Positions 23,301-34,303 of a stretch of 64,000 bases of DNA are shown here, piece after piece. Origin of the DNA: Takakia lepidozioides (taxonomy: Eukaryota; Streptophyta; Takakiopsida; Takakiales; Takakiaceae); assembly GCA_030704615.1 (NCBI GenBank), contig CM060732.1:7192001-7256000 (forward strand), in the 5' to 3' direction. The position numbers and the translations under genes were made by a program. The notes below the pieces were generated by a model. It was not told the DNA's origin. It worked only from the letters and a program-made list of their open reading frames with translations, and made no database searches. Each line of letters opens with the position of its first letter. Position 1 is the first letter of the stretch.

Positions 23301-23983
23301 TTGCTCACGCCACAACGCAGACATTTTGGTTCTGTAGGCACGACATAATGACCTGTGTATTTGGCAAGCCCAAGTACGGGATTCAGGGAATGCCGGAGCC
23401 TCCGGGCGTCTGGCCTGTTGCACCGGGTTGCAGCCTCTCTCAGAATGAGGCGGATGCTCTATCTGCAGCAGGATTTCGAATGGTGCAACGCACAGACATC
23501 CCGGCCCACGCATTTCCGGTTCCTCAGACCCAGCCATTGCATACTGCTCGGTCCAGTAGAGACGGATTGGACAATTCTGCACATCCCACAATGCGATTCG
23601 GAAGAGTGAAGAGACGACACCCTCCCAACAAATTGAATGAGACTCGGATTGCCAATGCTCTTGGGATGGCTTGCACTATTCAGAGCTCCGTGGACGTACC
23701 CCCACCCGGCCTTGGGCGTGTGTATCGGATGGCAACGGCCGGCTCGGCTGTACGCGACGATGTATACACAATTACGATTGGAGTGGAGCCGACTTGCAAC
23801 TGTACGGACTTCTCGTTGATGGAAGCAAAGAAGGGTTCGAAGTATTATCCGTGCAAGCATCTGTATTATATTTACCTGAAGAGGTTGAGGATGAACGTGA
23901 CTATTGATGACTTTATTCATGCACCGGCGTTGAGCGTGAACGAGCTGCACAAACTCCTTCTTAGGGATTCCAGAAATCATTGA
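20392..23983 (+). CDS. MULE-type DDE transposase with SWIM zinc finger (copy T2), nearly intact
   Basis: Start ATG 20392 fits the N-terminus of T1 by alignment. Exons are about 20392-22478 and 22565-23983 around an 86-bp GT-AG intron, for about 1,168 residues. After a variable N-terminus come a zinc-binding region (MDRKHDGHPWC, CAHCKEPPHC, CIHVGSHCH), the catalytic core with candidate acidic residues in FDHIKR (about 515), FMADNAQAN (about 583) and LDDAETQ (about 652), a CGFH pair before the third, and a C-terminal SWIM finger (CNCTDF ... CKHLYY). This matches the Mutator superfamily and the 9-bp target duplications of element 2. The frame slips once at a T6 run (20525-20530), where seven Ts would restore it; no other stop is seen. 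Nuclear action at the TIRs is inferred. Confidence 0.87.
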
Positions 23984-24129
23984 TGGGGCAAACGGAATCC
24001 TCCATATGGATATTTTCAAATGCATTTTGCTGTATCAGACTTTTTTTTTGCAGTGTAATGAAATGCACCCCAAAACTCCTGGAATGAGGCAATATTCCAT
24101 TCAAACTGAGATCCAACAGAAGCAGTTCT

Positions 24130-24500
24130 GGGGCCATTTCTGGAAAAATGGCGCCGAATTTCTCTTTTTGGGGCCGAAAACTCGCTAAGTCCCAACATGC
24201 ACTGGTACCTGTGTTTGGGAAAATGGCGCCGAATTTCTCTTTTTGGGGCCGAAAACTGGCTAAGTCCCAACATGCACTGGTACCGTGTCTGGAAAAATGG
24301 CGCCGAATTTCTCTTTTTTGGGCCGAAAACTGGCTAAGTCCGAACATGCACTGGAAAAATGGCGCCGAATTACCTGTCATGAGGGGACCTATAGCCGCGG
24401 AATTCGGCACCATTTTTCGCCAGAGAGACCTATTGCCGCGAAATACGTCGCCGTTTTTTCAGGTTACGGACCCTATTACCGCGAAATTCGGCGCCATATT
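24130..24500. repeat. Short tandem repeat with half-palindromes at the right side of element 2
   Basis: Three or four units contain AAAATGGCGCCGAATTTCTC followed by a GGGCCGAAAACTGGCTAAGTC block, at roughly 65-90 bp spacing. The GGCTAAGTCC piece also occurs in the 190-bp array of the same element. Diverged copies (GCGAAATTCGGCGCCAT) continue to about 24500. Confidence 0.75.
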
Positions 24501-24509
24501 TGCACATGT

Positions 24510-24753
24510 CGCTAGGAATTGGCATGAGCGGAAGACAAAATATCATGAGCACAACTGTCAAAAGTGCAATTTTCCCTTCAAGGGGCCGAATAATATATTT
24601 GTTTTTTCTGACACATTGCATTAAATTATTGTTTTTTATTGTTTTTTATTATTTTTTATTTTCGAAATTTGTACTTCTGCTCATGAAAACCGATTGTGTT
24701 ACTACTCTGCTCATGCCGCTCATGCCGCTCATGCTCATGAAATAGCAAACCTC
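24510..24753. repeat. Right subterminal CATGAGC cluster and TIR of element 2
   Basis: The cluster has scattered CATGAGC units from about 24522, an AT-rich T-run stretch, then CTCATGCCG repeated directly before the TIR. The terminal 21 bp end in GCAAACCTC, followed by the duplication AGGTTCATG at 24754-24762. Confidence 0.75.
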
Positions 24754-25600
24754 AGGTTCATGTATGAGAACATACTTACAAGATTTGGCTGTCCCCTGGA
24801 ATTTATCAGTGACCAGGGAAGTCACTTCATTAACGAGACCATAGAACTATTGACTAAAGAGTTCATGATTGTGCATAGAAAGAGTACAATTTATTACCCA
24901 CAGGGTAATGGGCAGGCACAAGCTACCAACAAAATACTATGTACTATCTTGGCTAAGATAGTCAATGCAAACAAAACAGATTGGGATACAAAGCTGCTGT
25001 TAGCTTTGTGGTCATACAAGACTTCATATAAAGTCACCACTAAGTATACACCAAACTAGTTAGTTTATGGTATGGAAGCTTTACTTCCAGTGGAATTCTT
25101 GTTACCTACTATGAGAACTGAATGGGGAAGGAGAATGGAATTGGAAGATTCGATTAAAATTAGGAAACATGAATTATACCATGTGGAGGAAGTACGTGTT
25201 GATGCAGCAGATAACATGATCAGAATTCAGATGAAGAGGAAGGATCAGTTTGATGAAGATAAATTAAAGACTTTTAAGACGGGAGATTTGGTACTATGGT
25301 TGCAGAAGAAGAGTAAGATTAAAGCTTCTAAGCTTAAATCACCATGGAAAGGACCTTATGTCATACAGAAGATGTATGATAATAACACCGCCATGTTACA
25401 AACCATTAACAAAGAAATGCTGGGAAGAGTCAATGCCAATAAGTTGAAGGGATACAGTGGTATCCATGACAAACCATTGCAGCACAATTTGCATGTTGAA
25501 ACACAAAAACAGTCATGGGCTGCGCCGGTGATACCAACAGAGTATGGAGCACTTGTCGCTAAGCCGAGCGTGTATGACCAGGGCGGAAAGTACAGGTGTT
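24754..25600 (+). pseudogene. Ty3/gypsy integrase, C-terminal portion
   Basis: The fragment resumes the integrase core (FGCPLEFISDQGSHF, then STIYYPQGNGQAQ), including the second catalytic aspartate and the region of the glutamate, though the E-position context is altered. A TAG at about 25057-25059 interrupts the frame, followed by a C-terminal domain with LVYGMEALLPVE and a GPYVI chromatin-side segment. It belongs to the same gene as 5222-7608 and 10377-10441. Confidence 0.87.
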
Positions 25601-25604
25601 CGCA

Positions 25605-25785
25605 TAGCTATCACACCCCATCACAGTGCCACACAGCCTATCACAGCCCATCACAGTATGACACAGCCTATCACAGCCCATCACAGTGTGACACAACCTA
25701 TCACAGCCCATCACAGTGTCACACAGCCTATCACAGTTCACCACAGTTAGACACAGCCTGTTACAGCCCAACATAGCCCACGCGG
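25605..25785. repeat. Minisatellite of about 26 bp in the gypsy element
   Basis: Variants of TATCACAGCCCATCACAGTG and ACACAGCC repeat about six times. Related ACACAG-rich sequence occurs again at 30300-30400 in the presumed LTR. It lies between integrase and the post-pol region. Confidence 0.75.
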
Positions 25786-25806
25786 GTTACACAGTCCATA
25801 GGGTCA

Positions 25807-28800
25807 GTGACAGGTGGACGCAGGTTAATGTCAGAAAAGTGGCCGTCAAGTGAAAGAGAAGTTTGGAAGTCAAACTCGGAGAATGTACCACGCGGACAGG
25901 GGAAGTCGGTGGCATGTCTAAAAACGAACACGTGGCCACTAGGGCGAAGCACACCGCTGTGCATATATTGCAAAAGTGGGTATCATCATGCAAGAGGACA
26001 AATCGGGCCGTCAAAGTACCTACCCGGTACATCAGCCAAAACTATTTGTGGGCCCATTAATGCATTCAGGGCAGGGGTAACGGAACCCTTTCCGAGTACA
26101 GAAAAGAAGGACTTTTACCACATGTGCTGTCCTACTGGACATTCCTGGTGGGAATGTCCACGGAGGGGGGTAGAATTAAAAAGTTACCTAAGCAGACAAC
26201 AGCCAATCAGGAGCGAGAATTTCATGCACGTGGTTCCCTCCAAGAAACAAGAACAAGAAATTGGAAGAGTTATGAGCGGAAGAGTTGGGGTGGCTCCGAA
26301 TAGCCCGTGTCTCGACGGGAGGGGCAATCAAAGCACTAGCTTTGTAGCTATGACGGATATAACGGATTACACGCTTGCTTTACTTCTCACGCAGTGGCGC
26401 AAGGACGAACGAATTGAGAGTACATTCTCTCTCACTCGATACTTGCAAGCCCCACAGGCTTACACGCTCTTACCTGTTCCATTCCGTGCCAACCATACCT
26501 TTATGCTTTGTGCCCTGCAAGCTTTCCTACAGCTGTTTCAAACAAGGCCTTTTTGTTTGTCTAGAATGAAGAGAGTGAGGGGAATGGAGGATATCAGGGT
26601 GAAGAGCACCACGATTCTGCAGAAGCAAACAATTGCTACACCAAACGCAGTGCAGCTGCTGAGGGAGTTGCGATTGGAGGGGCTGCTACGCAAGGACTGG
26701 TCCTTACATCTTTGGCAGTATATGATTCAATTTCTTCATAACTTTGAGCCTCGGACGGGAGTTACCCAGGTGAGAGGAGTAGATATTGAAATTACTCCCC
26801 AGTACTTGCAGCAATTGTTCGATTTGCCATCGGGTCATGTGGATGTGGATGAGCACAGGGCAAGATTGTAGATAGGGAATTTGTTCCAGAAGGGAGTTTC
26901 TTTAAGACTCAAGGTTACGCTTGCACCAAAGCCGAGTACCCAGGGCTCAGAGAAGTTGGCCAAATCTTGAACGTTCTGTTTGCCATGAAACAGAACCAAC
27001 AGTATTTGAGCAGATCATTCACAGAGGAGATACTGAAAGCTTTGAGGGGAGAGGATGTAGCTTGGGCAGAGTTTAATGTACAATGGTCTGGTGGAAGAGA
27101 TGAAGAGGTTACAGGGCACTGCTGCTAAGTCTCCGATCATCGTGTCTGGCCCAGTCATTGCTCAGATTATTCTTGACTCTTGCATACTTGATGCGCGAGA
27201 ACGTAAGGAGATGGGAGTGTTTGAGGCAGCAACCACTGCAATGGAGGAGCAGGGTTCTTCACATAGTGAGGGTGGACTGGCAGGGCAACACCAGTCTAAG
27301 AGACTCAAGCGGGGTATGACTGTAGTGGCGGATCCACTGGCTTCAAGGAAACCGCAAGATGATGTTTCCCAAGCTCTTGTGCAGGAGGGGGCACAGCAGC
27401 ACAGAGGGCTGTTATTACTAGAAGCATGACCTTTGGAGAGGGAAGAAGAAGTCACTTCGACACCACAGCCATCACAGCCAGTTGAATCGGTTATCTCAAA
27501 GGTTCCTTAGTTAGTACATGCTGTGCCACCAGAGCCTATTGCTCTAGAAGGAGAAGGGTTGGACATTCCCACTACAGAGCAGGTCGTGGCAGAAATTGAG
27601 AAGGGTGACCTTCTCTATGAAAACTCTGGCTTGGTCAGTGGGAATCAGTGGTACCAGAGGTGCAGAGTCTGTCCACGGAAATCCCTGCTGTGCATGTAAT
27701 ACCCACACCTGTGGCGGAGGTACCAGGGGTAGAATATAAGGACACTGCAGCACCTGTGGAGGATGAGGGGGTTCAGGAAGAGGATCTGGTGGGACAATGG
27801 CCTGAATGGTTGGTGAAACATCACACTGTGGAGGATCAGGGAGAACAACAACAAGTTCACCATGAAGACCCACAGCAGGCCATGCTTATGAGTTCCATAA
27901 GCAGGACACTCAATTTGTTGGGCACTTATGTGAAATCCCATGTTCCATCTACACAATTGGCAGCTTTGAGGGAGGAACTCAGGAAGGAGTTTGAGACTAG
28001 ACTTGCCACCGAGTGGGCAAACAAGGTGGATGTGGAGGCCAACCTCAAGTTGCAAAAAGAATTGGAGGACACAAAGGCTGCCTTATAGATGGCTGAGGGG
28101 AATTTAATTGAAGCAGGTCTCGAGGAGGAGAAGTTGCATGAAGCACATAAGCAACAGTTATACCAATTGCAGGTGAAGCATGAGGACAAGTTGCAGGAAG
28201 TGAACATGCTACATACAAAGTTGGAGGCAGTTCATCAGAGAATGACCATACAGTGTGCCACACTAACAACTGTTCTAGAGCAAACTGCATTAGAAGTTAA
28301 CAGACAAGGGGAGAGATGTATGATGGCAGAAGGTGAGATAATAGAGCAAGGGAAACTCATTGTTGATTTGAAGGCTACAATCTGCCGCAATGAGAATACT
28401 TTCCAACAGTATAGTCAGGTTGAGGCTGACCAAGAGAGGTATATCCTGGAGTTGCAACAAACAGTCATGGTCAATAGAAATGAACTCTCTGTGGCTAACA
28501 AGGCTTGGAAGGAAGCCAATAATGTGGCTACTGCCTATGCGGGCCTGGTTAAACCTCATGCGAAGCGCATGGAGGCTTTACAGCAGCAGTTAGATGTGTA
28601 CAGACTCAAGGAGGAGCAGACTCTCAGGGGTTCCACACAGGACTTGGTGGATAATCACCTTATGCAGGTATGGTTAGCACAAGGGCCGGTAGAAGGCAAA
28701 GCACCAAGGAAGCTCACCCAAGGCGAGATGAATGATCTCAGATTGCAGGTGCAAAACATTGCCACAACTACTATAGACAATGTCTATAGTAGGATAGCGG

Positions 28801-29938
28801 AGTTACAGGAGGATGTGGAAGGCCTGCAGACTCAAGTGGATGACCTGAGTTCAAATATTGACAAGAGAGTCTTTGTTCATGAGGAGCAGCTGATGGCTAC
28901 TTATTTGCATGCCAGGACTCTAATTTTTCAGTCTTTTTCGTAGGGGATGCAGGAGATGCCAGTGGTAGAAGGGCCAGTGGTGCCAATACCACAGCAGGTG
29001 CCTGTGCAGGTAGCTGACCCTGTTGCTACTACAGCAAGACCACAGCCTGAGGTATGGGGGATGCTGCTTTTAACCCACCTAGGATTCCTGCTGCACGGGA
29101 GTACAGTCGGGCTATGATTATGCCCTTCAACCAAATTCCCATTGTGCTGGATTTGGCTTGGAAGGAATTTAGTCCGCCACAGTCGTTGGCACATTACTAC
29201 CAGATTATGCGCATTTGGTTGCCAGTGGCAACTCGGACTAAGGTTCTTCCAAACAATCAACCCATTGAGGATCATCACTTTGCAAGTTACTGGTCTGAGG
29301 CAGGCACCATGCTGAAGGAATTAATTGCCTTCCAGGTTGTACATGGGTACATCTATACCAAGACCAAGGAGGTATCTAGTATTGTCATGGGTTGTGGATT
29401 ATACTATGCTGCTTGTTTCATGGCACATTATCACATTGAGCAGCAGAAGATGCAATCACAATTTCTGAGTTATTCCAGTGGGGATCATTGGGTCTTACCT
29501 TCAGTGCCACCTCATATGTATGTGTATGATGCAAAAGTTATGATGCATAAGGATTCTCAACTTTGTTCATGGTTTAATTTGGCTTGGAACAACTTGGCAC
29601 TGGAGAAATTTGGCCCTGATGATATTTTCTATAAGGGACATGAAGCCTGGAAATACTTACACTGTTCCAAAGTCATTGGCACACCTCTCACTTATACGGC
29701 TAAGGAGTTCAGAGCGTTCACTCATTTTGCTTGCACGCGCTTACAGCAAGTAGTACAGTTTAAGCTTCCAGACATGGTGGGCCAACATTGTATGCCACGC
29801 AGGATTCCGGAGAAGCCACTTAAAGTTCAGCCGTTAAAACACCTAAGGAGGGACGATGATTCTGATACTACTGGCTCTTTAGAGGACTCTTTTGACATGG
29901 CAGAGGACTATGCACTTCAGATGGCAGAGAAGAAATGA
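25807..29938 (+). pseudogene. Post-pol coding region of the gypsy element with a coiled-coil segment
   Basis: A degenerate coding region lies in the place where Athila-type elements keep an extra gene. The first part (25807-26874) has two Cys/His clusters (CIYCKSGYHH and CCPTGHSWWEC) and then a VRGVDIEITPQYLQQLFDLP segment that recalls the plant mobile-domain consensus. Later pieces at 27076-27429, 27648-28943 and 29054-29938 are in changing frames with an internal TAG at about 28086. The middle piece (about 28000-28900) is a long, Gln/Glu-rich coiled coil. No signal peptide or obvious membrane segment is seen, so I do not call it an envelope protein. The function is unknown. Confidence 0.55.
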
Positions 29939-30145
29939 CGGGGATCTCCTATGCCTGAGAGGTTACCTCGTTATCAGCCACAGGAGGGTCAGACATTTCC
30001 AGGTAGTGCTCAATCGCCTCCATCAGCCAGTGACAGGTCTCGGGCTCGCACACGGAGTCCTTCACGAGACTCTCACCGTCAGAAGGGTGCTCGCTCACAA
30101 AGGTTTGCTGATCCTAAACAGTAAACCTTGAGGACATGACTTTTT

Positions 30146-30159
30146 GAGAGGGGGAGGGG
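30146..30159 (+). other. Polypurine tract of the gypsy element
   Basis: GAGAGGGGGAGGGG lies four bases before a TGTTAGAGGG sequence that looks like the start of the 3' LTR. This tract would prime plus-strand DNA synthesis. Confidence 0.72.
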
Positions 30160-30162
30160 TAA

Positions 30163-30910
30163 TGTTAGAGGGCTGCTTGGGACTTAGACGCTTTTACGGA
30201 TTCTATGGGGTACCCTTAATTTTTGCGCAGACTTACGGATGGTAAACTGAGACCAACATGAGCCTTAGGGGTGGCAAGCGCAGGCTTTAGGGGGGGTAGA
30301 CAGCCCGACACAGTCTGACACAACCCGACATAGCTTTACATAGCCAGTCACAGCTCAGCACAGTCACAGCTCGGCAGAGCTTGACACAGCCTGTCACAGC
30401 GTTCATGGGGAATAGTTATCGTTGACAGGGAACAACTGTGTGGGAACGTGTTACTTCAGGGGTGACGGTTAGTTAGTTAGGTGGTTAGAACAACTTGCAG
30501 GTAGATTAGACAGGGCGGCAACAGGAAGGGGATCACTTCTTGAGGAGCACGACTTGTTCAGGGGAGGAGGAGACGTAACGGAGAGCGGAACAGTGAAGAG
30601 GAGATGATGACTTGATTGAGGCTTAATTCATGCAAGCTGTAGAATCATACAGTAGGGTAGATAAGGGACACCATGGCGTAGGCCTGATACTTGATTAATC
30701 TTAATCTGATACTTATTCGATACAAACATACTGTGTAGAGAGACATGAGAGAAGCTGTGGAATGAATGCATGATTAATTGGAACTTAGTAGATACTGAAG
30801 CAATCTGATGCTTCAGTAAACACAGTAAGGTAAATTGATAACATGAAGGCAAGAAGGAATACAAATAGGAAGCACAACCATGATTCACTTGCTGTAGGTC
30901 ATGACTGATT
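30163..30910 (+). repeat. Presumed 3' LTR (right limit uncertain)
   Basis: The region starts with TGTTAGAGGG directly after the polypurine tract. It contains an ACACAG-type short repeat at 30300-30400 and no coding sequence. I could not find a convincing CA terminus, and no second LTR is in the window for comparison. Confidence 0.45.
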
Positions 30911-31182
30911 GTTCTGAGCAAGCTGAGTGCTTAGAGATATCCAACTCTTCTATCTTGGAGTTTCCACCTCGGATAGCGAAGGGATGGGTGAGTAAAAGCC
31001 GCTCGACAAAGACGTACTATCTCTGTGCCATCAGCCAAAAGAACTCGATCAATCAAGAGCTTCTGGGCCATGGACAAGGAAATAGCTCTCGGGGTCGACC
31101 ATGGCTTCAATTAACGTGCTCTTGAATCATCCTTGATGCATTTTCCGCAGCCTCTCTATTCTCGCCCTTGGCACATGGATGG

Positions 31183-32108
31183 TTATGAAACCCAACGTGA
31201 ACTGCAACACGTGTATATGTTGGAAGGGAACTTTGTTACATAGTACATTCTTGCCCCACAATGCGCCTCACAGAAAGGTCTTTCTTTGCAGAAACTACAC
31301 TTGAACTGGTTGAATGGAACTTGGGCTCCTGCAATGAACACCTTGTCTGCATTGCCTTCCCAATAGCGGTCATTCCGTTCTCCTTCTTTCTTGAAGAAGG
31401 GGCAAGTGCTGCTTTGACATATGAGCTTTCCAACACAAAGAACCTTACTACATTTCACATGATCTGGAACACCAGACATATTGTAGGTATTGGTCTTGCA
31501 CCAAGGATGACCATCAAACTTGCGGTCCATGCCTTGGAGGGACTGTGAACCACGGTCCGTATGTAGTTTGACCACGGGGGGGGGGGGGGGGGGGGGGGAG
31601 TTTGTGGATCACTTTTCCATCAAAAGCTCGAGGAAGACACCAAACACGATGCCCTGCAATGTGGCTATAGTCCAAGGTAGAAAGCTCTCATTTTGATCCA
31701 TTTCTCCGAGCAGTGGCCAAGATACTCAAAATGGACAACACACTTGAAGGAAATGCAGATGTAGCCTCCCCTGCTAGTCGTGGAGATGAAGATAAACCCC
31801 TCGTAGATTCGCAACAATCGGACGTGGTGTTGTCCAATGGAGTTTTCTCAGGCTTCATGTCGTGAAGCAAGACCGTATGAGCAGATGAGGACAACCTCCT
31901 CCTTCAATTTACAACTCCCATTTGTTGCAGCTTGTTCCTTCTTCCTTGCAATAGAAGTGTGTCTTTCATCATGTGACAATGTATAGCTCGTACGTGTGAC
32001 AAGGTACTTGGAGAAAGTGTCTAGAAACAACTCCCATTGCTTTTGGCCGTCATTGAAAACTGGAAGCAACACTGTGGAGGCATCATCATCTCCATCATCC
32101 TCCAACAA
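31183..32108 (-). pseudogene. Fragment of MULE/SWIM transposase N-terminal half (copy T6)
   Basis: The 31183-31575 part has MDRKFDGHPWC, then CVGKLICQSSTCPF and CSFCKERPFCEAHCGARMYYV, matching the zinc-binding region of T1 and T2. Further upstream on the same strand (about 31850-32108) a segment with QKQWELFLDTFSKYLVTRTS resembles the T1 N-terminus (SQWRVRLGRYRVLG). The two are joined by degenerate sequence containing a G23 run. No catalytic core or SWIM finger follows. It is a third, more diverged branch of the family. Confidence 0.68.
31576..31598 (+). repeat. Run of 23 consecutive G
   Basis: The homopolymer lies inside transposase relic T6. It could form G-quadruplex DNA, and its true length is likely to be unreliable in the assembly. 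Confidence 0.9.
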
Positions 32109-33498
32109 AACTGAACCAGGAACAAGTTTGAATCTATTGCATAACCAAGGTTATAGGATAATGCACTTGTTTCCATTGCAAGGATAACAAACCACTTTTG
32201 CATCAGGTGGACATGAAAGCAATGCATATTTTGGTGCAGACATTTGGCAATGCCCTCAAAGTTTGAGAGGAGATGCAGAATGAACGAATGCGCACATCTT
32301 GCAAGACCTTATGCAAATACATTAAAATGGCTTACATTACTTCTGTGTATCATCAATCCAGAAGGTCCAATTTTTTTGAGACATGTGCTCCATCCATATT
32401 ACTCTCTGACAAAAACAACTAAATGGACTATCCCCTATTTTTAAGACGACGGCGCCGTTGTTGAGATCTTCGAATCCAATGTCCTGTCTTCTTCTTATGA
32501 GCGTATGAAACATAAATGCTCTGCATGTTTCCATTTATTATACTACCAATCGTTGATTAATCGTCCAACTATGAACTGACAAACTAGACGGCACAATTTA
32601 TTTACAATCAAATCCCATGACATGTATGTTGATTTGTTCTTTGATTACACATATATGAGTAATGAGTACAAGTATTTGTGGCGACAATTGACTCCAAAAC
32701 CAATAAATTGATTAAGACACCCATAACAAAATGTTCAGTTACTTTATCACTTACTTTATATTGTCTTATGAAGGCGCCGCCACAAAGTAACATGTCAATC
32801 GTACAACCATCTTCTGAGGATCCACGTGTAACCCATCCACGTGTAACCCATGTAGTCCATTAGTGTAATTGACAAAAATGTCTTGTTTTAAAATGTGTTT
32901 GAAAAAACCCAAGACAAATAGAATTAAAATTTTCAGGTTTGAGTCAAAATAATTTTCAGATTTGAGTCTACCAAAAGTTTATGACGATTGACATGATGGA
33001 GCCATTGGTTTCAAAAAGCACTAACGCTAGAGGGTATAAAAAAAGGTTCATATTTCAGATTTGGCCAATTTGGCCTTTTTAAGGCCTTAGCCTTCGCCCT
33101 CGCCCCCCTTTCCCCCCTAGTGGAAAATACACCACGACCTTACCATGCTCTATTCAATGAAACAACCTTTATTTTTTTGTTAATAAACTGTTTCTATTCA
33201 GCTAAACTTGTTGCCAATACTACATGACTAACCCGGTCTTATTACTACACCAACGTAGTCTAGTATACTTGCACATTGTCCCTTGCCTTTCACTCCCCCA
33301 AACAAACACACAGAAACTACACAAGCACTTAACACGTCTCTAGTCTCTACACCTTGGAGACTCCCGTTGCGAAGAGGAGACGGAGGCGCCGCATCTCGTC
33401 CTTATACCATACCACCCCAATGCAACGAGCTGCTGCGGCGGATGGGGAGGAAGAAGGACACTCGAGGGGAGGCGTTGCCGCTGGTGGTGGTGGTAGAG
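32109..33498. other. AT-rich intergenic stretch; no gene recognised
   Basis: The sequence is AT-rich to about 33050 with only short open frames. From about 33340 to 33498 it becomes GC-rich and reads as an open frame with GGTGGT repeats (33283-33537) that is interrupted by the left end of element Y. That could be a host exon, but I recognise no family. Confidence 0.4.
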
Positions 33499-34028
33499 GA
33501 GGTTTACTATTTCATGAGCAGAAACCATGAGCCATGAGCCGCATGAGCCGCATGAGCGGTGAGCCGAAGTCTAAGACACACGGATTTCATGAGCGGACTC
33601 CTCCAAATTTGGAAATGCGGCAGATTAAACATAATAGTTTTTTATTTGACCTTGCCGTTTTTGGAAGTTCCAGATCCTGTAATGCGGCGAAGATATGTCG
33701 TCAGTAACAAGTCCGCTCATGGTTTTTTAGATCCTCTCATGGAAATGAGTGACCGTGCAACGAGAAATCCAGTATACCACGGCAAAAGAACGTCGCATAC
33801 TGGCCTGTATAGAGTATTCCGCGGTTTTACATGCCTTAACATTGGAATGAAGCTGAGCGCGATTGAACCAATAGAGTCTGCACAATTCTGTCATCTTCGG
33901 GTATTCGGCGGGAAAGGTTTACGACTCAACTGGGAAATGCGATGCCGCGTTAGGGTTCGCACGTGCGAAATTTCTGGGCGGTTTGGTGTTGGCGAAGGCC
34001 GCATCTACCAGTACCTACGACGTTACTT

Positions 34029-34050
34029 GGAAATGCGGCGCCGCATTTCC
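34029..34050. repeat. Perfect 22-bp palindrome in element Y
   Basis: Arms GGAAATGCGGC and GCCGCATTTCC. It is at the same place relative to the TIR as the copy at 8155-8176 in element 1, between the TIR and the 3' end of the transposase. Confidence 0.78.
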
Positions 34051-34303
34051 TTGCCGGGGGTCAAATGAGGAAAGCAAAGTTTGGGAGAGCAGAAAAACAG
34101 GAACCCTCCAACACACAAAAATACATGCACGTGGAAACACGAGTGAATGACATAGTATTATCTTAGTTCGAGCAAAACATGTTACTGGTAGGCAAGACAT
34201 AAGTCGGACCTTTCTGTGGCCAGAGTCAGAGATACTTGCAGCAGTACAGTTCTACTATCTGAAAAGGATGGGCGTACCATTGTGTTGGGACCGCAAGCCA
34301 AGC

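Larger units (their letters stand above)
10442..24753 (+). mobile_element. Element 2: 14.3-kb two-gene MULE, near-complete, in gypsy integrase
   Basis: The left end begins GGGGGCTGCTATTTCATGAG and the right end, read inward, begins GAGGTTTGCTATTTCATGAG; the 21-bp TIRs match at 18 of 21 positions. The exact 9-bp duplication AGGTTCATG lies at 10433-10441 and 24754-24762. Inside are a minus-strand ParB-like/methyltransferase gene (10678-17293), palindrome arrays (17.5-20.1 kb) and a plus-strand MULE/SWIM transposase (20392-23983). Subterminal CATGAGC clusters sit inside both ends. The GAGG end lies beside the transposase 3' end, as in elements 1 and Y. Each gene has one homopolymer length difference and otherwise looks complete, so this may be an autonomous or recently autonomous element. 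Confidence 0.92.
5222..30910 (+). mobile_element. Ty3/gypsy LTR retrotransposon (Athila/Tat-like), 5'-truncated and split by two MULE insertions
   Basis: The element runs reverse transcriptase, RNase H, integrase, a long post-pol region, polypurine tract and the start of a 3' LTR. Its coding parts are at 5222-7608, 10377-10441 and 24754-29938; the gaps are elements 1 and 2. Each piece of integrase picks up where the previous one stops once one copy of each 9-bp target duplication is ignored. No gag, protease or 5' LTR lies in the window; the left limit coincides with the apparent end of the T1 element, so they may lie further left. The right limit is a guess because the LTR end could not be located. 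Many stops and frameshifts show it is inactive. Confidence 0.85.

Noticed and set aside
20392-23983. Kyakuja-Dileera-Zisupton or hAT transposase
   Set aside because: The C-terminal SWIM finger, MULE-like core and 9-bp duplication fit Mutator; hAT would give 8-bp duplications.
25807-26874. Retroviral-type envelope gene
   Set aside because: No signal peptide, fusion segment or transmembrane anchor is visible, and the segments present resemble plant mobile-domain and zinc-binding sequence.
33490-33498. GTGGTAGAG as a target duplication of element Y, with a near match GTGGTAGAT at about 48826
   Set aside because: The downstream match is 8 of 9 and is not next to any terminal inverted repeat.
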